A stretch of DNA of 64,000 bases from Adiantum capillus-veneris (GCA_014529385.2 CM043963.1:101886912-101950911), one strand, 5' to 3'. Numbered from the stretch's first letter, positions 21,640 to 33,799 are shown. Notes: a model not told the origin generated them from the sequence alone. A program made the numbers and translations.

Positions 21640-23640
21640 TGGAAGCTCTATCTTATGGTCATCATCCCCTCATTTTGGAGGTAACTCCATAGGGATGTCA
21701 TCAATAAATAACTCTTGGAATCTATTTAGAAAATTAGACAAGTCTAATTCTTTTTGATTCCTACCACTTTGTTTTGTTAAAACATTAGTACCATTTAGAG
21801 ACTCTTTGACAAAAATCATGTACGAGGAAACCAAGCTTTTCATTGACTTATCAAAAGAAGGTGAATTTACAAGTGGTATACTACGACCGGACTCATTAGC
21901 ATCTATATACATGCTCTTTTCCCTATAGGTGAAGTAGATTCTCCTTTCAGAGAACTTCATGTTGGTAGCCATGTGATTGAACCATAGTGTCCCTAGGAAA
22001 ACATCCTCATGTTGGAGAGGAGAGATAAAAAAATCTTCTTTGTTGACGTAGCTTTGGACATGAAGCCTCAACTTGCCAAACAAGGAAGTAACGGAGCTTG
22101 CTGTCCCTTGAAAGCCCGACAGTTACAATATCTCCCATCTCAAAAGCTTGTATGCCCAGCTTTGTGGCAAAATCCGTTGATATGAAGTTGTGAGTAGAGC
22201 CATGATAAAATAGGATGAAGGCATCATGCTCCCTCACCTTTCCCCAAGCATAGGAAAGGGATGACCCTTTGCAATGAGCATCCTCTTTTGGAGCTTCGAC
22301 CGTGGAATTTCTAGGAGTCTCATTGCGGGCATTTCTTTTGGGGCAAGAACAATAACCATGTCCTTGCTCTCCACACTTAAAGCGTTTATGATCTTTGAAA
22401 AAAGCCTCTAGCTCTTCAGGAGAGAGTTTATTTTTACCTTTATAGAGTCCCTTCTCCTTGGTCCTTTTATTGTTGTTGGAATTTCCTTGGAAAGAACTTT
22501 GAGCATTGTTCTTCCTCTTTGAATCATTTTGATCTTTGCTTTCCATGGGCTTGGAATTCCTCTGAGCCCCTTGTTGGAAGTTAATATGAGAAGCAACCAT
22601 AGTGTGGTGGATGACTTCAGTGATAGAACCAAGTCGTTGTGAGTTGACATACTCGGCCATTTCTTCAGGTAATCCTGCACAAAATTGTTGATTTTGCTCG
22701 CTGAAGTCTATCTTTTGAAGACTGTAGCTTTGAGATGTAAATCCCAAAACTTGTCTACATATTTGTGGTTAGACTCATTGTAAAGTAACTTCAAACTCCA
22801 CCACATTCGGTGAGCACTTTATCTTTGGCGTTGCTTGCAAGGAATTGCTTCATGATGGAAACTCATAGAGTTTTCCATGTCTTTGGAGCTTCATCGTTGC
22901 CATGAAGGCTAGCCCACCATTGACGAGCATATTTTTGAAAGTGCATAGCTACATGATGTAGCTTGGAGGATTCAGTGAAGCCCTCGTCTCCATCAAATTG
23001 TTGGATGAAGGCCAATACCTTGTTAGTAGCACCAAAGGTGCCATCATAGGTGAGAAAAGAGATACTCATTCCTCCCTCTTTGAACTTCTTAAGCTTGTGG
23101 TACCTTTTCCAAGCAGGATAGGATTTGCGATGTCCTCTCCTCTTGTATTCTCTAGGAGAATAGCTACTGCGTTCGTCGGAAGAGGAGGAAGGTGATGAAG
23201 AAGGAGGAGAGGGTGACCTCTTTCTCGCCTTTTTCTTCCTTTAATTCCTCGCTTCCCTTTCACATTGATGAGGAGAAGGACTATAGGATGATCTTTTCCT
23301 CTTGGTAGGAGTTGGGGATTGTCGGACCGCTGTCTTTGTGGAGCCACATCTTCAGAGGAATTCGGAGATTCACTTTGTTCTTGCTCATTGCACTCCTCCT
23401 CTTCTCTTATCGGAGAGAGTCTTGTTTTAGAATTCTCAACAAAAGGCTTCCTAAGCTCTCTCTCTACTTGGAGAGGTAGGGAAATCCCATAAGCACGAAG
23501 CTGTTGGGTAACTTCGGCTTGCAAGAGTAGGGTTGTTGCCCATGGATTGTTGCAACCTAGTAACAAGATAGTTCACAAACATTGGGTCATCATCAATAGC
23601 ACCTTCATGTGCAAAATCAAAGTTGTCAATATTCATTCTA
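21640..23640 (-). pseudogene. gypsy-1 gag and protease
   Basis: Gag begins MNIDNFDFAHEGA at 23636. An Arg/Ser-rich part follows, then AFIQQFDGDEGFTESSKL and ARQWWASLHGNDEAPKTWKT (about 23000-22870, core gag helix), FCAGLPEEMAEYVNSQR, and a zinc knuckle FKCGEQGHGYCSC (about 22370). The protease follows at about 22200: the expected active-site DxGS appears as FYHGSTHNFIS, so the catalytic Asp is lost, whereas gypsy-2 has FDPGSTHNFIS. Several frameshifts separate the blocks. Confidence 0.8.
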
Positions 23641-24061
23641 ATTTCTTTATTATTGTCAAAAATGCTAACTAAACTTATGTATATGCTACTTTGTGCTTTG
23701 GTACCTTCAAAAACCTTAGTTGCTACTCTTCTTTATCTTTGAAAATTAGCTCTCAAGCAGCCACACTCGTGGTTTAGAGACTGTTGATTGCAAAGAGTAG
23801 TGGAGAGGGTTTAACATTGCTTGGTTGATTATGGTTCCTGTTGAGCTTGCTAGTATCTCAATAATGGTTAAGCTAAAGGCAAGCCCCGAGAGACTCCATT
23901 ATTAAGTTTATAGCTCCCAACAGTGTACCTCGAACTAAGTCCTTTTCAACCAAGATAATAGATCCTTGTCCCACTTACCCTCTTGCAATGGACATGTCCA
24001 ACCTTTCATGGACAACTTAAGGACCTCTCTTCTTAAGCAAGAAAAGCTAGAGAAACCAATA

Positions 24062-24073
24062 GCTCTGATACCA
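24062..24073 (-). other. Primer-binding site of gypsy-1
   Basis: Minus-strand TGGTATCAGAGC, one base from the LTR end at 24075. Confidence 0.9.
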
Positions 24074-24074
24074 A

Positions 24075-25367
24075 TGTAATGAAATATGGCTGTAACATTG
24101 ACTGCAACAAAAATTGAAATATTAATAGTGAACATTTTCTTTAAGAGCATAAGAAGAATAATCGATTCAAGGTAGCAAAATGAACATTAGTCCTTATTAG
24201 CTTGGCATGAATAATACTTGTGAAAGAGAGAGAGAAAGGGTTAGAGAAATTGATAATAGTTGAGGGCCAAATTTTTGTGGGGAGCCGGTCCCCCCTCCAA
24301 AAGGATTTTGTATTATAGCTTCTCCCATAAAGAGAGACTTGGTACAATACAAGATTTCTGTTTCTTGAGACCTTGATGGTGCAATGAAGACAGAGAGCTT
24401 CATGCACCACACTTATGCCCATAACTTAATCTAATGAAAGCATTAGCTTGTCCCCGGACTCAGTCCCAATACCTCAAACACCTTCGAAGGTGGAGAGAGA
24501 TAGCAGGGAATGAGGGTAGGGAAGAGGAAGAAGAAGTAACATACAAGAAAGAAGTAGTGTCCTTTTATACCATCACTCATAGTGCTTACATAGCATAGTA
24601 ACTTAGTAATGGAGATGAATATTGGACCCCTCTAAGCCTAGCCAATCACATGCATAAATCATTTTAAGCAACAAGGGTGCATTAGAACAAGTGTCCTTCT
24701 TACCCCTTTGAGAGAGAGGGCTTGATAATACCTAGATATTTGATTAATTAATCTAAATGCTCATTGGACCCCTCTTTAGCCTAGACAATAGGATTCAAGC
24801 ACACCATGTGGATCAGCATGGGGAGAACCTGACATGTGTCTATGTGCCCCTTGAGGAAGGGGTGCCCTTTGGGCGAGTGAGAGGTTAAATCAAACATTCC
24901 CCGAGCTTTGGGGCTCACCCCCCCTTTCTAGGGCACCTCTTTGACTCAAGCCCCTCAAGCACCTTACCCTCCAAGCATGGGAAGCTTCTCAAGCACCTTA
25001 GTTAGCAAGCACGACAAGCACCTCAAGCACTTTAGTTAGCAAGCACGACAAGAACCTCAAGCTTGGACCGGGTTCCCATCTCAAGCTCAACCTAGCTTGC
25101 CTTAGGTCCTAGGTCTAAGGACTTTTAACACTAACCTTTGGAGGTCTTTAATGAATCTAACCCTAAGGTCTTATAACTCCATTAGCTGGCATTGCTCTTT
25201 GCTAGACCATCTCCCATTTGGACCTATTGCCTTTGGTCCCGTGCTGAGATAAATCTAAAAGCACATGTCTATATTCTTACTCTTGTTCCCATTTATTCTC
25301 CCACATTAAATGATCAATTCAATATGAGAAAATCATTTGGGTTAGTTGGATGTTAGATTTTACGACA
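24075..25367 (-). repeat. 5' LTR of gypsy-1
   Basis: Minus strand starts TGTCGTAAAATC at 25367 and ends TTTCATTACA at 24075 beside the PBS. It carries a single copy of a block that is duplicated in both gypsy-2 LTRs. It directly abuts copia LTR sequence at 25370. Confidence 0.85.
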
Positions 25368-25369
25368 TG

Positions 25370-25516
25370 AACTAACACTAACCATTCATTCTACATAAAA
25401 CAATAAGGACTCATAACCCTAAATACTATTATGTTTGGAGACCACAACTTGTGTCTCCTCTTCTTCTCTCTTATCCATTGTTTCACACATACACACGCTC
25501 TTGCTAACACACTTCA
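25370..25516 (+). repeat. Remaining 3' LTR end of the copia element
   Basis: Matches the second part of the copia 5' LTR from AACTAACACT to the terminal ACTTCA, and is followed by AATCC (25517-25521), the right target duplication. It shows that gypsy-1 lies inside the copia 3' LTR region. Confidence 0.85.
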
Positions 25517-25521
25517 AATCC
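25517..25521 (+). repeat. Right target-site duplication of the copia element (AATCC)
   Basis: Identical to 12384-12388 and directly adjacent to the LTR terminus. Confidence 0.85.
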
Positions 25522-25989
25522 AAGGGTTGGTGTAAATAGAAAGGAATTTGATAGAGGAGGTCAAGGCCACACAAGATAGCGATTGGGACAGAGGAGGGGT
25601 AGAGTTGGCAAGGGATCTTTGCAAGAGGCTACCAAGTTGGAAGATTCTCTCAAAGAATCACTAGAGAAGAGTAAGAGCGTTAATCATTGACGATGCCCAT
25701 GGAAGTTATTTTTTAAAAACATCAATGTTAATAAAACAATATGGATTGCCGAGAGCATTAAAAATAAATGCGAGTAGAGGGTAGCAAAACAAAGTGCTAA
25801 GGGACAAAAATGTTGAACATTTTTGCCATAGAAAAAAAATGTTAGACTGTACAAAAGGACAGAGCGATCTAGGGAGGCAGAGTGTACAAGCACAACGAGG
25901 GCGATAAAAAAGATGCTGAACCTCCCAGTGAATAGCACCTAGTGTTTTGATACCATCACAACTTCTACAACAGAAGAGAAACATGAACA
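25522..25989 (+). other. Unassigned DNA right of the copia element
   Basis: No domain-bearing frame or transposon end is visible; the next feature is the compound microsatellite. Confidence 0.4.
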
Positions 25990-26158
<169 letters not shown>

Positions 26159-26160
26159 AA

Positions 26161-26458
26161 AATGAAATGATATATTAACATCTTCAAAAGGCCAAAGTGA
26201 CCTATGAGACAAAAGAGTTTACAAATGGTGAATCTGATACATTATCTGTGTAAAAGATTGAAAAGTGAAAACTGAAAAATTGAAACTGAACTGAGCTAAA
26301 GTAAAATGGAACAAAATGAAATGGGATGAAATGAAATGAAATGAAAGGTTGAGATGCTAGAATCAAGATCCTACCCTATGATATCCAGCATCGGTCTTTG
26401 GCGAAGCTCATCAATGTCCTCCTCAGTGAGTACTCTAATTGAGCATCTCCCATGTCGC

Positions 26459-26462
<4 letters not shown>
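26161..26462 (+). other. Unassigned DNA between microsatellites
   Basis: A/T-rich with GAAATGAAATG-like pentamer repetition around 26290-26345. No gene recognised. Confidence 0.4.
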
Positions 26463-26543
<81 letters not shown>

Positions 26544-26825
26544 GAAGCCAAAAACTCGATAACTCTAGCAAATAATGATACAAGATGACGAGAGAGTGGA
26601 CTAGGGCTACACTGATATAGTGAGCCAACTCTGCAACATAAAAAATTAACAAAGCTAAGAATAAAATATATAATGGAAAAATGTTTGGTGCAAACTCTAT
26701 ATGTGCTTAGAATCTCTACCATCATGGTGAAAGGGTGTCCAACCCACAACCAAGGGCCTAAGTGCACGTGAGAAAATCCATAAGCAAGAGGGAAAGCATC
26801 TAGAAGGTGAATGAAAGCTCTAATG
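26463..26825 (+). repeat. Dispersed repeat R1, copy 2, starting with (GA)n
   Basis: A 79-bp GA array (to 26541) is followed by the same non-coding sequence as 10519-10825, and again the match begins at the array. It ends around GAAGGTGAATGAAAGCTC. It is diverged by many substitutions, so the two copies are old. Confidence 0.7.
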
Positions 26826-27692
26826 TAGCTAACCTTGGGTTTTAGGTTTGCCTAAGAACTTGAGTCAAACAAGAGGTGATCTTACCACTTTTTGTGTGGT
26901 AGTGTCTATACCCTTGTATATACAAATTCCCATGACAACATTGATAGCATGATACAATTTCTTGGATTGAAAAACATTACCAATATAGACAATGTAGTGA
27001 TGCCCTTTAGATGTTGCTTTTTGATGACTTTGATGAAATTGTATGACAAAAAATACTCGTAAGTCTTTGTTTTTGTTGGTGTCATTTGTTGATGTTGTCC
27101 ATTGACCTTGCCTTGATCATCATGTTGTACTAGCCTTTTGCTAATGATGCACTTAATCATTTTTGTTTTCATCTTAAACGTCCTTAAAAGTTCCCTTTTC
27201 TCCAGTAGATGTTGATGTTGATGGTGCTTCATTATATATGAATCTCAATTGATTACTCCTTTCAAAGTTTGTAAACAAATGCTTTTGTGTTCAATTTTAC
27301 AAGCAAAAGTAAACAAACAGACAAAGTTGAAAACATGAGAAATCAAGATCAATGAAAAGCTTGCAGCAATAAGGGTTATTCCCACACAAATTGCAATCTT
27401 TTACTTCAAAGAAAATAGATCCAAAATTATTGACGCAAAATAAGCTTAAAATATCTTAAATAGATGCATTAATTAAGAGTGCAATAAGAAGCAATTATGT
27501 ATAAACACACAATCTAACCAAGGTCAATTAGTCAAGAAGAATAGTGGCTCTTGGGAACATTCCAAGAACATGCCCAATGCTTGGACAATCAAGCAATCAT
27601 TACAAGGTGAGGTTTTTAAAAGGAGATCATTCAAAGCTATTTTTTAGCCATAAAAGCTAGGATCATTGAGATTAGGAGATTTTATCTCATTA
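26826..27692 (-). other. Putative internal region of the copia-like element E
   Basis: Lies downstream of the minus-strand PBS of LTR E. The longest minus frame (27232-26906, 108 codons, KTKMIKCIISKRLV) shows no domain I recognise. No gag, RT or integrase motif was found, so the internal region is truncated or non-autonomous. Confidence 0.35.
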
Positions 27693-27705
27693 AGGCTTTG
27701 ATGCC
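27693..27705 (-). other. Primer-binding site of element E
   Basis: Minus-strand TGGCATCAAAGCC, a variant of the initiator-Met PBS, lies 3 bases from the LTR end. Confidence 0.65.
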
Positions 27706-27708
27706 ATA

Positions 27709-27963
27709 TGTAAATGATGGTGTACTAGAGTGTCATTCATAATAATGAAAGAGATAGCTTGATCAAAATAGATGCATAATTATGTACAATGAGCCTCTTA
27801 TATAGGCATAGAGAGACAATAATTTTCTTGACATACGGTCGGACACATGTGCTTATAGATGGCATCTCATGCCCTAAGTCATGGCCTTACTTTACACTTG
27901 TCCTTCGTCTCCATATAAGAGGAGGTTCACACAAGAGGTATGAGACAAAGCCTATCCCCAACA
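27709..27963 (-). repeat. 5' LTR of copia-like element E
   Basis: 255 bp, minus strand from TGTTGGGGATAGGC to CATCATTTACA. It has a TATA box (minus GCCTATATAAGAGG, near 27795-27808) and a PBS right behind it. It is homologous to 9923-10180. Confidence 0.7.
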
Positions 27964-28610
<647 letters not shown>

Positions 28611-28756
28611 TTGAATTATCGTCCACGGAGGTCAGATATGACCCATGGGACCAAAAACAAAACATTACAACCACTTCTTCTACGTGAGGGTAATCGATAC
28701 ATATCAATTAAGGACTGAGGGTCCATCGAAAGAAAAAGCAAAACCTAAGGGGAGTC

Positions 28757-29473
28757 CTATGGGGTAGGAGCCGGTTTTGGAGTTCGAAACTCCTGGATGA
28801 TGGCCTTCCCTCCGCGGTATACTGCCCACTTGCCTTTGGCTCGTGCTTCACGCACTTTTTTCAGCTCTTCACCTTTGTGCTTGACTTGTGTCGGGGTGAG
28901 TTCTTCGGCAATCCAAAATCCGGTGTCTCTAAGGAGATGCGATTGCTGAAGTAGTCGGAGCCGTTCATCCTTGTCTTTGAACTCAAGAATGGCATGTCCA
29001 CTTGGTGTGCGCTTGGTGTTGAACTTGTTGACGATACATTCGACCGCATCGTAGTCGACATGGACCGGTTGAAGAGTCTCGTTGAGGAGATCTATTAATT
29101 TGCAGAAATCTTGTTTGCACTCATCCCATGCTTGGGGAAGCCCTCCAATGCGAAGCTTGAGGGCATTCTCTTCTTGAAGCTGACGTTCCCGCAGTTCTGT
29201 TTTTACACATGTTTCCACTTTGGCGAGTGCGATCGTGTGAGCTTGAGTGACTTTTTCTTCGACTTCTTTCACTTTGTCTGTTGTGAGGCCGACCATGGAG
29301 TCAAAGCGTGCCTCTAGTGTGCTAAGGCACGCTTTGAGGTCACGGTTTTCTTCCATGACCATGTCTAGGGCAGCTTGCAATTGTCCGATGCGATCTGTTT
29401 TGTTCAGGGCTGCTAGGACAGCGGCAAAGCTAGCCTGTGCTCTCCCTGGTGTTTTTGGGGTGTGGGTCGCCAT
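28757..29473 (-). CDS. Intact LINE ORF1p-like protein (238 aa)
   Basis: The frame is open from ATGGCGACCCAC at 29473 to the stop at 28757, with no shift. Residues 25-105 are heptad-rich and predicted coiled coil (AALDMVMEENRDLKACLSTL, then VKEVEEKVTQ). Residues 106-180 begin LRIGGLPQAWDECK and contain RTPSGHAILEFKDKDER, the pattern of the RRM-like domain of L1 ORF1p. Residues 185-230 carry FWIAEELTPTQVKHKGEEL and GKWAVYRGGKAII, matching the basic C-terminal domain (compare the L1 LTP...R motif). In that family the protein trimerises and coats LINE RNA. No ORF2 (endonuclease-RT) follows downstream, so it may be a captured or orphan copy. The start is chosen because it is the only Met upstream of the coiled coil. 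Confidence 0.6.
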   Translation of the reverse strand: MATHTPKTPGRAQASFAAVLAALNKTDRIGQLQAALDMVMEENRDLKACLSTLEARFDSMVGLTTDKVKEVEEKVTQAHTIALAKVETCVKTELRERQLQEENALKLRIGGLPQAWDECKQDFCKLIDLLNETLQPVHVDYDAVECIVNKFNTKRTPSGHAILEFKDKDERLRLLQQSHLLRDTGFWIAEELTPTQVKHKGEELKKVREARAKGKWAVYRGGKAIIQEFRTPKPAPTP

Positions 29474-29497
29474 CTTCTCATGTGCTGGAGGTGCCTT

Positions 29498-29499
<2 letters not shown>

Positions 29500-29585
<86 letters not shown>
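29500..29585 (+). repeat. (GA)n microsatellite upstream of the ORF1-like gene
   Basis: An 86-bp pure GA array; on the coding strand it is a (TC)n tract 27 bp before the ATG, that is, in the position of a 5' UTR or internal promoter. Confidence 0.95.
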
Positions 29586-29589
<4 letters not shown>

Positions 29590-30044
29590 GTGAATTGCAA
29601 AATCAATTGTGGTTTGAGAGTTGCCTCAATCACCCAAAATGTCACTATGAATACTAGGTGTGTGAACACACTTAAGACCACCTGGGCACTTTTCTCCCTC
29701 ACCAAGAGTCATCTTCAACTTACTTCTTTGAATTGACTGAGCTTTGGTGAGTGTCAAGAAATTGAGTAATACTTTGGGGTAGCTTGTAAAGCTTGGTGTG
29801 CTTAGATTTTTCATTCGAGTTCATTTCAGCCTCCATTTCCCTGCTATACACAATACTACACATGCAATTTCTTCCTTTAGTGTAGAAATTTTGCTAGTGC
29901 AATTTTCTGCATAATAGGTCCTTATAGTCCTCTTTGGGCTATGGTATATAGCACATGTTAATACTACTTTGTTTTTCCTCTTTTGGGTTAGTTTTCACAT
30001 TGGGTGCAGTCACTTGCTATGGATGGCAACAACACAGATGTTTT
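29586..30044 (+). other. Unassigned DNA
   Basis: No conserved coding sequence or element terminus recognised. Confidence 0.4.
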
Positions 30045-30350
30045 CAAAATGTTTGCTCTGCTGAGGAAAATTTGGATGGGGATAACTATTCATTGTGGGC
30101 ATACATGATGATGCATTGTTCTTGTGTCAAAGAGCATCTGGAATGTTGTGTAAGGCATTGATGTACGCCCATCTTCTTTGGATATAGGCTTTGATTTTGA
30201 GGATGTTGCATGTTCTAGCAGACCAGGTAGTGCTAGAGTTGTTTTGCATACAATTAAGCAATCTCATTGGAATTTTAGAGATGTGCAGGCTCATGTGCAT
30301 CGGGTGGGAAGCATGAATCTTGGATGCAATTGACATGAGTGATAATTGAG
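30045..30350 (+). pseudogene. Copia gag N-terminal fragment
   Basis: LDGDNYSLWAYMM (about 30072-30112) followed, after a frameshift, by SKSIWNVV and GIDVRPSSLDIGFDFEDVA. This is the opening of a UBN2-type copia gag. No further copia domains follow in this orientation. Confidence 0.6.
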
Positions 30351-30429
30351 AGATTCAATGGAGAGAGCATTGTTAAGGATGCACAGAGTGAGCGAACCAC
30401 CTCTAATGTGCCAACACAAGTAGGACCAA

Positions 30430-31500
30430 TTGTTGCAGCGTGGTAATGCCATGGAGGACATGCTTAAGTGCATGAACAACATGATGAATAACATGCGAAG
30501 GATGCCTATGAGAGGGCCAGGACATGGTCCACCTCAAGGAAAACCTATGGGACATCCCATACCATTGAAATGGTGTGCCATCAAATAAGAATGGACAAAC
30601 CACAAAACGAACGAGTGCTATTACAAGCCCAAATATGATGGAAATGTTCAGTATGTGCCAATGAGACAATAGGGACAACCCATGTATAGATATCCACCAA
30701 ACATGGCACCATTTCAAAAACCACCTATGGCTATGGAAAGACCACAACCCTTATTAGGAAATCAGCCACCACTACTAGGAAACAATGATGTACCAGTCAA
30801 GTACATGCTGCTTGAAGGACAAGTGGATGAACAGGCTCTAGTACCAATCACGCTATATAATGAAGCGAGTTCTACAATGGTAGGAATAGAGGACGAGTGC
30901 TACACTAAGTCGACACCTGCAATAATGAAACAATCTTACCAAGTACCACATGATGCAACACTAGTTACTTCATTGCAAACCAGGGAGCTAGACCACCCAT
31001 GATGAAACAAATGCCTAAAGCAAGAACCAGGAATTGCCATAACTGCGGGGCAGATGACCACTAGAAAAATGAATGTCCAAAGCTAGATAAGAATATTAGA
31101 CCAATCGAGGCATATTGTTTACAATGTGGTCGCAAAGGCAGACATTTTCTAGAAGATTGGGGCCTAGAATCCAACAAACAAAGGGAAGAAAACCATAAAC
31201 ATAGTTCAAGTTATGCCAAGTAGCTCATTAGAAGGGGAACCCACAGTTCCAATTCGGGTAGTTTCTAGGGCTCATACTAAGGGGAATATACAAAAATTTG
31301 TAGGTGGATCAGGCACACCTATCCAACCGTCAAAAAACTCCATAAAAGAACACGATACGATCTTAGGAGAAAAAAACAATGAAAGGAGATTGAAGAGAAA
31401 GTGCGAGAGAAGGTAGAGGAAATGACGGAGACGATGTCATTGGTTTTTAAAGAAACAAAATCAAGGTCATCAAGATCTATACTTGTGGATAAAATATAAG
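30430..31500 (+). pseudogene. Retrotransposon gag with several zinc knuckles
   Basis: A methionine-rich stretch (CMNNMMNNMRRMPMRG) leads to a degenerate knuckle with EWTNHKTNECYYKPK (about 30590-30630). A proline-rich linker (YRYPPNMAPFQKPP) follows, and then two CCHC knuckles: CHNCGADDH...KNECP and CLQCGRKGRHFLEDW (31033-31165, last Cys replaced). Frames are broken by stops. The type fits a gypsy gag and may belong to the same family as the minus-strand pol at 33199-37340, but the orientation is opposite. Confidence 0.6.
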
Positions 31501-31935
31501 GACCAATCAACACAACCTTGGAAGCCTTCCAAGCGGGATTGACAGCAGGTCATACATTAGCGCTATCACACCCACCATGTAAATGTGTGTTCTGAAAAGA
31601 AGAAAGTATAAGAAAGAAATGTTGGAACGTAATCAAAGAGTTGAACTTGGTGATGTGGCAATGATATGGACATTTGGTGATTTTAAAGCCTCCTTGTATG
31701 AGGTGGAATAGCTCTTTAGGATCAAGAGAATAGGAAAAGTGTCAAAATCCCAAGGCTTAGTACATTCACAAACATAAGGAGACACACATCTAGTGAATTG
31801 GGCAAGTGAAAGTAATTACAATAGAATTGTGACCTTCCCTTAATCAAATTGACTCAATTTTTCTTTCTATGGAAATAAATACCATAGCATATGCAAAAAC
31901 CAAAAGAAGTGAAAATATACAATATTTAAGAGATT

Positions 31936-32343
31936 TTAAAAAAATCCTCTAACAAGGTTTTCTAAGTAGCCTTTATTATTTTTTGCATAGCACAATATGT
32001 TCCTCAGACTATCCAAATGTGGCTTCTTGATAAGGTGCATAAACTGACTCTCAATCAATGTGTATCTCAAACCTAGTCGCGAGATTGTCAAGTAGATTAT
32101 GCTACCTACAATATTTTGATACATTGTGGAATTCTCAAGTACATCACCCACATCAGCTTGCACCTTAAAATTCAGGTTCAGGGGCATAGCCATAGCCTTA
32201 CATTTATCCATGCCATATTCTGTCAGCATATCCAATGCATGTTGCCTTTGTGACATCCATATGCCCTCTTTTGTGCATATAATTTCAATGCCCAGGAAAT
32301 AGTGCATCTCTTCCAAACATTTCATATAAAACTCTTGCTTCAA
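31936..32343 (-). pseudogene. Copia reverse transcriptase 3' fragment
   Basis: A 135-codon open frame reads KQEFYMKCLEEMHYFLGIEI, WMSQRQHALDMLTEYGMDKC and MYQNIVGSIIYLTISRLGLR, the C-terminal RT connection region of copia pol downstream of the YVDD site. Flanking RT core and RNase H are missing. Confidence 0.8.
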
Positions 32344-32462
32344 GAATCTCTTTACATGGTCAACTTAATCCTTATGATTGCCACCAATTACAAGGGACTC
32401 TTCACAGTGACACCCGTATCAATGCAGATGAATTTGGGTTTTCATGCTCGTGCCATCGATAT

Positions 32463-32595
32463 GAGTGTCTTTATTTGCATCACAAAGAAACTGTCTATAT
32501 TTATCTGCATCCATATTTGCATTGCTATGTTGTGATATTGATGCAAATAAAGATGTAGATAAAGACACAAATATAGATGCAAATGAAGACACTAC
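32463..32595. repeat. Imperfect fold-back (hairpin-forming) sequence
   Basis: The left arm (AGTGTCTTTATTTGCATC...) and right arm (GATGCAAATGAAGACACT) are reverse complements over roughly 60 bp, with mismatches and a short loop near 32530. Both arms are also built from GATGCAAAT/AAAGACAC-like words, so simple repetition and palindromy are mixed. Confidence 0.6.
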
Positions 32596-33198
32596 ATAAC
32601 CATATATATTGATGTATATATTGATGTCTACAAATGAAAAAAGTTGGTGGTGGTAGGACCCACCCAATCAACCATTATAGTTCGTAGTAAGTATCAAAGG
32701 GATTAGCAAAAATAAAAAATATCAACATCACTTGAAATATTTAAGACAACACAAAATTTAAAGAGAAATTATTTTTCATTGATATAATTGCATTAAATAC
32801 ATTTTGTATATATAGTTCAAATGTTGATTTACAAAAAAGGGCAAATGCCTCAAAGTCAAATGATTTATAGATAATAAACCAAACGTTGTAGTATAAAATG
32901 GGAGAATTATGCCATCCCCAATGGCTACATATATGTATAATTGTACTAAAAAAGGAACATGTGGAAGTGCATGAGTGCATTTCTCTTGAGAAGAGGTCTC
33001 CTCACACTACAATGGAGCTCAGGTAAGATTTTGGAAATAAAAAAGAGACAATAAACAAAGTCTCAACAAGGGTCTTGATAGGGGTAAAGCCAAGGCTGGT
33101 AGCACTTCAATCACCTGTTGTCATTTGAGCTTGCATTCTTTTGTTGCATGCACTCTTTGCAAGAGATCATTACTCAAGGGTAGATGGTATTTCCAAAG
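32596..33198 (+). other. Unassigned A/T-rich DNA
   Basis: No coding domain. It separates the copia RT fragment from the gypsy-3 integrase remnant. Confidence 0.4.
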
Positions 33199-33400
33199 TC
33201 AACATGCACTAATCCAATTTTCCATAACCTCTTCATCTACAGTAGCTAGTTTTACAACTCCACTTGGCAAAACATACTTTACCAGATGCCTACTCCAATA
33301 TGGTGTCATAGAGATATGGAATAATGTGACATGAGGTATAGTCGCCTTTTCCTTACACAGAGAACAATTGTTTACATAATCGTAAACGTCTTTCCTCATC
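33199..33400 (-). pseudogene. gypsy-3 integrase zinc-binding fragment
   Basis: MRKDVYDYVNNCSLCKEKA gives the CxxC half of the H2C2 zinc finger that begins gypsy integrases. The catalytic core should follow below 33300 but is not recognisable. Confidence 0.6.
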
Positions 33401-33799
33401 GTAGGCCAAAGGACCCCTAACTAGGTTAATCATCATAAGGTTTGATCTTTAGCAAGATGTAGTCCTACTATCGTCGTATGAGCTTGACTCAAATAGTTCG
33501 CCTGTTCCTCAGAGCCAATGCACAATAGTAGAATCCCATGTTTGGTCCTCTCATATAGCCTTCCAACAAGCAATATAAAGCCAATTGCTCTATCAATTGT
33601 GGTGTAATGGGAAGTGGTATCTGTGAATCTACTTGAGCATGGTCATCAGAGATACAAGGTCCTCTAACCACTTAGGGGCATCTCCCATAAAATTGATAAG
33701 CATATGGTAAATCATCATCTACCCCTTTTGGTGCTTCTTTCAAAGTGATCCTTGACAGGTGATCTGCTCTTTGGTGTGTGGTGCCTTTTTGGAATACCA

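Larger units (their letters stand above)
17193..25367 (-). mobile_element. gypsy-1: minus-strand Ty3/gypsy chromovirus nested in the copia element
   Basis: Minus-strand order is LTR (25367-24075), PBS, gag, protease, RT, RNase H, integrase, polypurine tract, LTR (18233-17193). The left LTR lacks roughly the last 450 bp. It is closely related to gypsy-2 (40000-48991), which is the more complete copy. Coding sequence has many stops plus damaged catalytic residues, so it is inactive. Confidence 0.85.
12389..25516 (+). mobile_element. Degenerate Ty1/copia element interrupted by gypsy-1
   Basis: The element has a 5' LTR (12389-12601), PBS, long leader, gag, protease, integrase, RT and RNase H in copia order. 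These end at 17192, where minus-strand gypsy-1 starts. The last 147 bp of the 3' LTR reappear at 25370-25516. AATCC duplications flank the whole. Coding frames carry many stops and shifts, so it is dead. The left part of the 3' LTR and the end of the copia body were lost together with one end of gypsy-1. Confidence 0.85.

Noticed and set aside
26354-26545. Open frames encoding (ER)n, (SL)n or (TH)n here and around 10000, 19500, 28500 and 29500
   Set aside because: They are translations of GA, TC or CA microsatellites with no codon structure beyond the dinucleotide.
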